Shown one piece after another: positions 56,091-64,000 of a stretch of 64,000 nt of DNA. The position numbers and the translations under genes are program-made. How positions within the stretch are numbered: position 1 is the stretch's first letter; every line of letters begins with the position of its first letter. Under the pieces are notes generated by a model. The model was not told the DNA's origin, made no database searches, and saw nothing but the letters and a program-made list of their open reading frames with translations. Source of the stretch: Spirometra erinaceieuropaei (lineage: Eukaryota; Platyhelminthes; Cestoda; Diphyllobothriidea; Diphyllobothriidae); the NCBI GenBank assembly GCA_902702965.1, contig CACRXP010000006.1:1317515-1381514 (forward strand), in the 5' to 3' direction.

Positions 56091-57070
56091 CAGTGAGTGG
56101 CCGACCTCATGAAATGTTGGCTGAAATTCTGAAATGCGTTTTCGATCGGGAAGGATTACTTAGGCGCGGTTATAAAACTGGTTATCCTGGGACACAATCC
56201 TATAATATTTTGGACTCGGCAGAATGTCGGCTTTTGAATACACCGCTTTTCAATATCCTGTAGAAATCGTACTCGATAAAAAATGACTACTTGTGTAGCA
56301 TGCATTTTTCCCATTGATTTTCGATGGTCTTGCAAATTCAAATATATCTTGTAGAAATCATAAACAAAAATAAGCTTTTTTCAGTCAATTAATAGAGAAT
56401 CACGTTTTCTTTATATTTTATACTCACGGAGGGAGTATAATTCGGGTTTACAAAAGTTTCTAATTATGAGACTTTTTAAGACCGCGCAATATCCAGTAAA
56501 ATAACCTCCCACCTGGCCGTTTACCACCGCGCCTCATGAAATGTGCAACATAGTCCGCATCCATTACAAAATTTCATGGACTCTGTATAATATCTTTTCA
56601 TGGCATAGAAATATATGTGATTTTCTTTGCGCGGAATGCATGAACCTTGTAGAACGAAATCACCAAGCGCTAATGCAACGACTGATCAGACTCCAAATAA
56701 TTCGGCAACGAGAAAACTTTTTTAAAACTTAATTATACTTCTTCCTTGAGCATAAAATATAAAGAAAACGTGATTTTCTATTAACTGACTGAAAGAAAGC
56801 ATATCTTTTGTTTATTGTTTCTACAAGATATATTTGAATTTGCAGGACCATCGAAAATCAATGGGAAAAATGCATGATACACAATAGTAATTTTTTACCG
56901 AGTACGATATCTACAGGAGATTGAGAAGCAGTGTATTCAAAAGCCGACATTCTGCCTGGGATTGTGTCCCAGGATAACCAGTTTTATAACCGCGCCTAAG
57001 TAATCCTTCCCGATCGAAAACGCATTTCAGAATTTCAGCCAACATTTCATGAGGTCGGCCACTCACAGTG
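56091..57070. mobile_element. Foldback element A, full copy
   Basis: About 980 bases. Left arm 56,091 to about 56,465 (CAGTGAGTGGCCGACCTC...), right arm about 56,700 to 57,070 (...GAGGTCGGCCACTCAC), loop about 235 bases. The arms are close copies over about 370 bases. The outermost bases have mutated and the TA duplication is not clear here. Confidence 0.9.
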
Positions 57071-57539
57071 TGTCATAGGATGCAGTTGCCATGCCAGTAC
57101 GTGTCTACCATAATTCGCAGTAGTTTTGCTTATCGCCGGGACATTGTATTTAGCGCGAGGAATGCTTGTCCGTCCGTGTTCATCAACATTATTGATTTTT
57201 TGCGCGATAGGTACCTTGGAAATCGACTCAGTGATACCGTCACAGGTAGTGATGTTCGACCGCAGCCTCCCCGCGCGACTGACTGTCCAGCTCGGGCAAA
57301 GTCCCATCTCAGAATACGGAGATGGCAGGTCCATGCGGTGGTCTTCTTTGCCGGCAGGAAGGCAGCTAGTAACAGCACGGGGTCGCGGGTTTTAAAAGTT
57401 TGTACGTCTGCCAGGGTCATGCCGCTTGGTGGTAGTTGTAATGCGCATGTCAAGCGTAAACACGAAGACGAAACCGGGTTTAGTTTACAGGGATTAATGT
57501 TTGGCAGGACGACGGCACTGGGCGCACGGGTTTTAGAAA
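57071..57539. other. Unassigned segment between two A copies
   Basis: More GC-rich than the A copies around it and open on both strands (57,068-57,547 plus; 57,130-57,453 minus). No motif and no second copy in the window, so I do not call a gene. Confidence 0.35.
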
Positions 57540-58110
57540 GTTTGTAATCATGAGACTTTTAAGGACATAGACTGCCAACTGAAATGTCATCCTACCGGCA
57601 CATTTGTTCGTGCTGCAAAAAAAGGTCCACACGCATTGAAAAACTTTACGAGCCCTATATGACATCCACATGGTTGCATAAACTCATGTAGAATTTTTCT
57701 TGAGTGGAAAGCGTACAGCTTCTAGTATGGAAATCCTCGACGCAAGTGCAACGGCAAGTCAATTTCAAAACTATCGGGAGGATGTTAGACCTTCTCTAAA
57801 CTGAAAGATATTTCTTCTTCGAGCAATATATTGGAAAAAGACATATTTTGCTTCCTATTGGCTACAAGAAATAATGTTTCTATGCATGTTTTATGAGGGC
57901 AAGAGAATCAGCAGAAAAATGTGTACTACTTAAGTAGTCGCTTTTAACGAGCGTGAGTTCGAAGAAGGCCAGCAAGAAACGAATTTAATCCTGGTGTAGT
58001 TGAATCATTCTGGGATTATTTTGCATGATAATCAATGTTGAAAACCTGACTAAGGAATCCATCCTTATCGAAACCATATTTAAGAACTTTGTTAGAATTT
58101 AATGAGACAC
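57540..58110. repeat. Foldback element A, internal and right-arm fragment
   Basis: Begins in the internal segment (ATCATGAGACTTTTAAGGAC, as near 56,475) and runs into a diverged right arm (GGGATTATTTTGCATGATAATC). The left arm is missing. Confidence 0.7.
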
Positions 58111-59749
58111 GACACGTACTCAACAAAGGAGTACGGGATCGCGAGATTGTATACATGCAGTGGGCTAACACGGTGAGGTGTAGTTCAAGCAACTGGAGTC
58201 CCCCTTTCCCTCTCTCTCTCCCTCTCTGCCTCTCCCAGCCCCAATTTCCGTCATCAGTCTCGACTGTCCCCAAATGGCGCTGTATGTGACACTTACTTGG
58301 TGACTGCCGGGGACAAGTTTGACTGACTGCTCCTATGAGAAAGATCTTAGAAAAATTCGAACAGATTCCAAACAGATAGGCATATAGTGCCTTTAGGGCT
58401 GCACAAAAGTTACTTGCACTCAAAAGTCATCAGATCGTTGGAGTGATCCAACAAAATGTCCTCAAAAGTGACCTTCCGGCAAACATTCATAGGCTAGAAA
58501 TGACTCGTATGGCTTCAGGCAGGGAGATGTTTTTCAGCCTGGGGCGAAAAGAGTGATCAGCGCTTGTCGCAGCTATCAAGAGTAGAAAGTAACTAGACTA
58601 GGGGTCCAGAGAGATTTCCAGATGCGCAGACCTGAGGTTATATGACGGCGGGTGGAGGAGGGAACAGCGAAACGGTGTGAATTACTAGAGATCACATCTC
58701 GGAAGTCAACCACACCAGTACGCTACTGGGCTATTTCCGGATAGGTACAGTCCACTAAACTCTAAAAGTACACAGTGTTAAGTACGAGTGAGTACAGCAT
58801 ACTCACGATGGCTATTTCGGCCAATTATCATAGATGAATCGAAACCGCAAAAGAGTCCGCTTGGAATCCGATAATAGGACGACGCCTGTAGTGTCTTTCT
58901 GAATTCTTGAACAAATAAGTCCCGGCTTGTACGAGGAGGGGTTCGGGGGTAGAAGGGCGAATTGCAGTGCCCAAGGGGCGCTACAATAAACCTATTCTAT
59001 TCTACTCTGTGATGGAACTAGTAGCTCGTGTGTTCGGGCAAATGGAGATTCCACGCATGACTGGGTAATTGTTTGGAAATCAGAAAAGAGCAGTCCCGAA
59101 CGTTAATGGTTTGCGCTCTATGGAGGTACTGCAACTGCATTCCCTCCCAAATACTCTCAAGCCTGTCGAGGCAGATTTCCCCGGTTTTCGTTTGGATTAC
59201 TCTGGTGTTTAATTAACGAAGAGTAGGACAAGCTAAAAGTTTCGACGCCCACGTGATTCCCTCTGATGCAGTGCAGTTCACGGAGAACCGTTTTTCAGTC
59301 AGCAGTTCATTTTTTTAATTAGCGCTAACTCCGCGTCTTCTGACTACTCCGGCTCACTTTTGGCCGTCACAGCTAACCAGATGCCGAGAAATTTCTCAAG
59401 TTGTTACTCGATCAGCCCTCGACGGCACGACCTTAGTCGTCCCCTTCCGTGCATTCGCTGCTACCGTAGGAAAGACTGAGCCAGTAAGCAATTAAACCCG
59501 CTTACGGAAGGCTTAGGGCCACCGATTGTTGGATACATTGCATACAGTATGGTGTGACACAGTTTTTTAACACTACACATCTGTGATAATGGCGTCCATT
59601 GTGTCTAGTGTGTCGAATTTCCAAGAGTTGTGTTTAGGATCGACACTTATAGTCGCTCAGTCGGCTCGAGGATGTCAGTCATAAGTTTTTTCAAGTAAGG
59701 CAATATGTGGCGTAATTCAAATGTGATTACAATGAGGATGATTTACTTA
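58111..59749. other. No gene seen; possible LINE 3' tail
   Basis: A CT-rich run at about 58,203-58,240. At about 58,985-59,015 the sequence ATTCTATTCTACTCTGTG follows CAATAAACCT, which resembles the short terminal repeat of CR1 elements, so a 3' fragment may end there. Otherwise nothing supportable. Confidence 0.4.
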
Positions 59750-60730
59750 CAGTACGTAACCGAGCTCATTAATGTTGGCCGAAATTCTGGAATGCGTTTT
59801 CGATTAGGAATGATTACTTAGGTGGGGTTGTAATATTGATTATTGTGCGGTAAAATCCTATAGTATTTCGGACTCGCCAGTATGTCGGCTTTTGAATGCA
59901 TTCCTTTTCGACCTTCTGCAGAAATCACACTTGGCAAACATGACAACTTGATTAGCATCCATTTTCGCAATAATTTTCGATGGTCTTTGAAATTCAAATA
60001 TATTTCACTGAAAAAGTGCACAGAAATTTGCTTTTTTTACTCGTTTGGTAGAAAATTTCATTGTCTCCACATTTTGTACCCGACGAAAAGTTGTATTTAG
60101 GTTTTGAAAATGGTTCCAAATTCCCGAATAATTTTGAGCTAGAGTAGCGGTTGCATTAGCGTTTAGCGGTTTCAGTCTACAAGGTGCAAGTTTTCCGCGT
60201 AACAGAAATCATATATTCCTCTATGTCTTTAAGAAGGCACCATATGGATTTTAGAAAATTTTGCAATAGATGCGAACTATGTTGTACACTTCATGAGCAG
60301 CATGGAAATGCACGATGCTGTATGTATAGATATCGCACGGTTTTAAAAATCTCGCAAGAGCAAATTTTTTTAAAAACCGAAAGACAACCTCCCTTCGGGT
60401 AAAAAATGTGACGACAACGGGATCTTCTACCAAACGAGTAAAAGGCATGTTTTTCGTGAATGATTTCTATCAAATATATTTGAATTTATAAGACCATCGA
60501 AAGTCAGCGTGAAAAGGGCATACCATGTAAGTAGTCATTTTTTGCCAAGTGCGGTTTCTGTAGGGGGTAGAGAAGAAGTACATTTAAAAGCCGAAATCCT
60601 GGCGAGTCTGAAATATTGTAGGATTATGCCACATGATAGTCAATATTACAACCCCACCTAAGTAATACTTACGTATCGAAAACACACTTCAGAATTTCGG
60701 CCAACATTTCAGGAGTTCGGCGGCGTACTG
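59750..60730. mobile_element. Foldback element A, full copy with TA on both sides
   Basis: 981 bases, from CAGTACGTAACCGAG to CGGCGTACTG, with TA at 59,748-59,749 and 60,731-60,732. Arms of about 350 bases with the usual internal segment at about 60,130-60,390. Confidence 0.88.
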
Positions 60731-60732
60731 TA

Positions 60733-61424
60733 AGTAGAGTTGTAATGCTGACAGTCATCCAGAATACTCCCATGATATGACAGTTAAACTAGGATGACGG
60801 CTTTTGAATGCACACTCTTCCAGACGCTTTCAGATGTCGTTCTCCTTAAAAAACGACCACTTATGCAGTGTTCATTTTTACCTGATTTTCGGTACCGTTG
60901 TATACATGTAAACATATTTTATGGAAAGTGTGCATAAAAATACCGTTTTGCGGGCGTGTCTTATAAAAAACCCACAGCATCTTTAATTTTTTTCTAAAAA
61001 ATGGTCGTTAGCGATTTAAAATAATGTCATTTATAAGATTTTTAGGACTTCTAAGCGGCTGTCAATTATTTAACAAATATGTTCGTTTATGAATGCGTCT
61101 TGTAAAATACACTATACGGTCCCTATCCGTTACAACAGTCAATAAGCAGTTTATAATGTCTTCGCAGTAGCATACAGAAATGTATCATTCCTCCTGAGTT
61201 GGAAGTCTGCTGTTTGTAGTTTGGAAAATCTAAACGCATGCGCAAAGGTAAGTAACGTTCAAAATCAATAAGAACTAAAAACGCCACTGATATCGAAAAC
61301 TATCCCTTCTTCAAACATAAATGTCAAAAAGACGTAGGTTTTCATAATATGTGCATTCAGTAGGATATCTTCGTCCATGCTATCCACAAAATATGTTTGA
61401 TTAATTTGGTGCATGTGTTCACTC
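60733..61424. repeat. Foldback element A, old copy adjoining the previous one
   Basis: Left-arm landmarks (GTTGTAATGCTGACAGTCAT, GGCTTTTGAATGCACAC) then internal segment to about 61,350. Strongly diverged. Confidence 0.65.
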
Positions 61425-62330
61425 ATGCAATGTTAACGGGAATTCTGAAATGTGTTTCCAATTCGAAAATATTACTGAAGTGGGATTGTCGGGTTAGTTA
61501 TCATGTCGCATGATTCTAAGATGCCCAAAGTTGCTTCGGGGCGCCGGCTTTCAAACGAGTTCCGTATCGACAGTCTGCGTAAAATACACTCCATAAAAAT
61601 GAATGCGCGAGTAGTATGAGTTTTTCCTACTAATTTTCTATGCCTCTGTAAATTCAGATGTGTTTTGCAGAGAACATGCGTAAAATGCTTTTTCTCTTAT
61701 TCAGTTGGTAGCAAATTACGTCTTCTTCAAATCTTGTACTTATAGAAGGAGTATTTTTCGGTTTTAAGAAAGTCTCTATTTATAAGATTTTTCAAAAACG
61801 CAACGTGTCCAGTCGTACGGTATCGCATCAGCAAATCTATTAATTCTGCCTATGAAGTGGACACCGTGACCCATATCCATTACAAAATTTTGCGAGTTCT
61901 GTGCGTTGTCTTCCTAAGAGAATATAGAAATATACGATTTTCCTTGTACGAAAAGTCTGCAGCTTGTAGTTTGGAAGCCCCGTACGCAAGTGTAACGGCA
62001 GATATGGTTCAAATTTTATCGGGAACTGGAATATTTTCTAAAAACCGAAAGATACTCTTTTTCCACGTAAAAAAATTGAAGGTTTAATTTGCTGCCAAAT
62101 GAGTGAAAAAAGAATGTTCTGTCGCACGTTTTCTGTAGAACATATTTGAATGTCAGTGGAAATAATACATGCTACTTAGTAGTCGTTTTTTACGAAACGT
62201 ATTTTATGCCATCGGTCGAAAAAGTCTATTCGAAAGCCGGCTTTTCTGACAAGATAATTAGCGTGACAACCCCATTTAAGTAATGTAGCTAAACTGAAAG
62301 CACAATTCAGAGTTTCAGGCAACATTTCGG
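61425..62330. repeat. Foldback element A, third adjoining copy
   Basis: Left end CACTCATGCAATGTTAACGG, arm to about 61,790, internal segment with CATATCCATTACAAAATTTTG, right arm ending near AGAGTTTCAGGCAACATTTC. With the two copies before it this makes an uninterrupted 2.6 kb series of A elements. Confidence 0.68.
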
Positions 62331-63162
62331 CAAATAGCATATCTATCATATTCATAAATATCGAGTTCATCCTCCCCAGAAGAAGACGAAAAAGAAGAAA
62401 AAGAAGACAGGGCGAATTCATGGACCAAGTCGTATTTGAACCGACGTTTCGGAAACCCTTTCGTTCCTATCATCAGAGTAGTGTGCTGGCTGTTCCTGCT
62501 GTTGCTGTACAAAGGCAGACGAACAAAGTTTGAAAGGATAATGGACGAAGAGACATGGGATTAATAGGAGGAGAGCCACTGGCAAGGATGAGGGAGTACG
62601 AAAACGTAAATGGAAATGCGTGCATCGTTCCGGTAACTTCAAACAACCAACCCCCATTTTTACAGCGTCTCACCACATCCGACGGCCAAACAGCCACAGG
62701 GCTTACAGCAGAATGAAATATGGGGAAGTAAAGTCAAATTGGACGAATAAGCAGATTTTTCTCTAGTCCAATAAACGCAGATCAGTTGATAGGGATATAT
62801 TCGTTTCATTGAAGGTGGGATGGGATGAAAATGCGTTTGAGTGCAGCTAACATGCCTTAAAAACATCTCCAATTAAAGGTAGGCGCCTGCTTATCCCAAA
62901 AACCTATTTCAAATATGATTTCGCTGATTAGACTTCTACCGGTTGTTTAAAAGCTAACATGAAAGGTAAGCCTGCCTTGTAAAAGCGAAGTCACCGCCCC
63001 AACCTCCGCTGTCGTCTCTGTCACTCCTTCTGGCGCAAGCATATATATGTATTAATTGAAAAAACAGGCATCCGAAGAGATATAATTAGGAAGATGGAAT
63101 TCTTTAGGAAACAGTAAACTTTCCCAAAGAATTCCATCTTCCTATAAATATATATATATTTA
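62331..63162. other. No gene seen; hammerhead-like core and a perfect hairpin
   Basis: The minus strand at 62,429-62,476 has a CTGATGA...CCGAAACGTCGG pattern (see findings). A 19-base perfect inverted repeat lies at 63,087-63,144. Short open frames have no motifs. Confidence 0.5.
63087..63144. repeat. Perfect 19-base hairpin
   Basis: Arms TAGGAAGATGGAATTCTTT (63,087-63,105) and its exact complement (63,126-63,144). Inside, after one mismatch, GGAAA and TTTCC pair as well, leaving a loop of 8. It lies just left of a TA tract and the SINE copy. Confidence 0.9.
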
Positions 63163-63590
63163 ATGGTAGGGGGGCTCACCAATCGTTCTTGCGGAACTCA
63201 CCCTTTCCGTTGTGCCTTACGGGCTCTCTCGAGCCTAACCAGCAGCCGCGCAGCTGCGCATGATATAGGCTGTATGTTATCACAGACAAAGACAATGGAG
63301 ACTGGAGTGGCTGGTTGGGCTCGAGAGAGAGCCCATAAGGCACAACAAAACGAGTGAGTTACGTAAGAACGATCGGTGAGCGCCCTCTACCATTGAATAT
63401 TCCCGATCGAAACCGACAGGGCAACGGGCTCGTGCCCAGTGGTTAGAGGCGTGGACTTCTTACTAACAGGTCGCGAGTTTGAGCCCGGGGTGTTCCGCAC
63501 TTCGGGTGGCATATGACTGGCTAACGACGGCTAATAAGCCAGAAATGGCCATTCCAGTCTCCCTTGTCTTTGTCGGTAATAACATGCTGC
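63163..63590. repeat. SINE pair in foldback arrangement between TA tracts
   Basis: 63,163 to about 63,310 is a minus-oriented head and tail segment; about 63,311-63,590 is a plus-oriented full unit with the tRNA-like core (GTGCCCAGTGGTTAGAGGCG, CGCGAGTTTGAGCCC). The two head segments are inverted copies. TA tracts lie at 63,148-63,160 and 63,591-63,607. Confidence 0.87.
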
Positions 63591-63607
63591 ATATATATAT
63601 ATATATA

Positions 63608-64000
63608 CAGTACCTGTGCTAACTCATGAAATGTCACGAATTAACACAGGTTAACGCCTTTAACGCAAAATCGGTAAACACTGCGGCTCCCAAAGTCTGA
63701 TAGCGGAAAATAAACGATGTGCCAAAGAAATAATCAATGTTTGGTTAAGAAAATATTATTTACTGAGATAAAAATAAATAATTTTCGACAAAAGTCACAT
63801 TTTCGAGAAACGCCTATATTACAACTATGTTAATAAAGGCTACGTATGAGGACGTATAAAGGAGGAGGGCGCATAAAAGGTCAAAAATAATTAAGGACAG
63901 AAACAGATACAAAAAATTAGTACTTTGTAGATTGTCCATTCGAATTAATAACGGCAGAAAGTCTGTCCGACATAGACATGACAAGGTTATCTATGGTGGA
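63608..64000 (-). mobile_element. Tc1/mariner-like DNA transposon, 3' end
   Basis: The terminal repeat begins CAGTACCTGTGCTAACTC at 63,608, directly after TA (63,606-63,607) at the end of a TA tract. A minus-strand transposase C-terminus lies 309 bases inside. The other end is beyond the window. Confidence 0.85.
63917..64000 (-). CDS. Tc1-like transposase, C-terminal end only
   Basis: 27 codons visible: STIDNLVMSMSDRLSAVINS then NGQSTKY and TAA (63,917-63,919). The pattern LV.SM..RL.AVI...G..TKY is typical of the C-terminus of Tc1-family DDE transposases. The DDE residues and DNA-binding domain would lie to the right, outside the window, so activity cannot be judged. Confidence 0.85.
   Translation of the reverse strand, partial: STIDNLVMSMSDRLSAVINSNGQSTKY

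Noticed and set aside
57068..57547. 159-codon frame between A elements
   Set aside because: No start context, domain, splice sites or homologous copy; the first codons belong to the end of foldback element A.

Overview
The window looks like gene-poor, repeat-rich metazoan DNA. I infer a flatworm, most likely a large-genome tapeworm of the diphyllobothriidean type. The evidence is several CR1-like non-LTR retrotransposons, decayed TTAGGG-type telomere-like tracts, a tRNA-derived SINE in tandem units, foldback Tc1/mariner-type elements, and one intron-rich gene. The species call is inference, not something read from a marker gene.

Layout. 1-3,807 (minus): a CR1-like retrotransposon whose endonuclease-reverse transcriptase frame is open to the left edge, while its first ORF carries two frameshifts. 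5,741-10,208 (plus): an older, badly decayed non-LTR element, with a fragment of another CR1-like copy nested in its endonuclease at about 7,390-7,745 (minus). 11,281-15,500 (plus): a third CR1-like element with several stops, a frameshift and a lost endonuclease histidine. 15,500-19,960: no supported gene. 20,016-29,214 (plus): the one cellular gene I can support, an intact eight-exon alanine aminotransferase (487 residues), with SINE copies in introns 3 and 5 and a likely GC-AG first intron.

29,698-30,486: a tandem SINE array with a 310-312 base period. 30,860-48,100: a mosaic of three long repeats (called here B, C and A) arranged as B-A-C facing C-A-B around a centre near 37.4 kb, followed by a second plus-strand C-A copy; decayed telomere-like tracts recur inside. 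50,545-50,833 is an assembly gap. 50.9-62.3 kb is dominated by copies of A, a foldback element of about 0.98-0.99 kb with arms of about 370 bases. 63,608-64,000 (minus) holds the 3' end of a Tc1-like transposon whose terminal bases match the A termini at the same spacing.

The strongest leads are: the A family as a TA-inserting Tc1/mariner-type foldback element, with one filled site and a related empty site both in the window; the resemblance of its ends to the Tc1-like element at the right edge; the TAATG stop-start junction between the two ORFs of the first retrotransposon; and the SINE that occurs as tandem and head-to-head units next to TA-rich tracts. I did not find a multi-gene system of unknown function.
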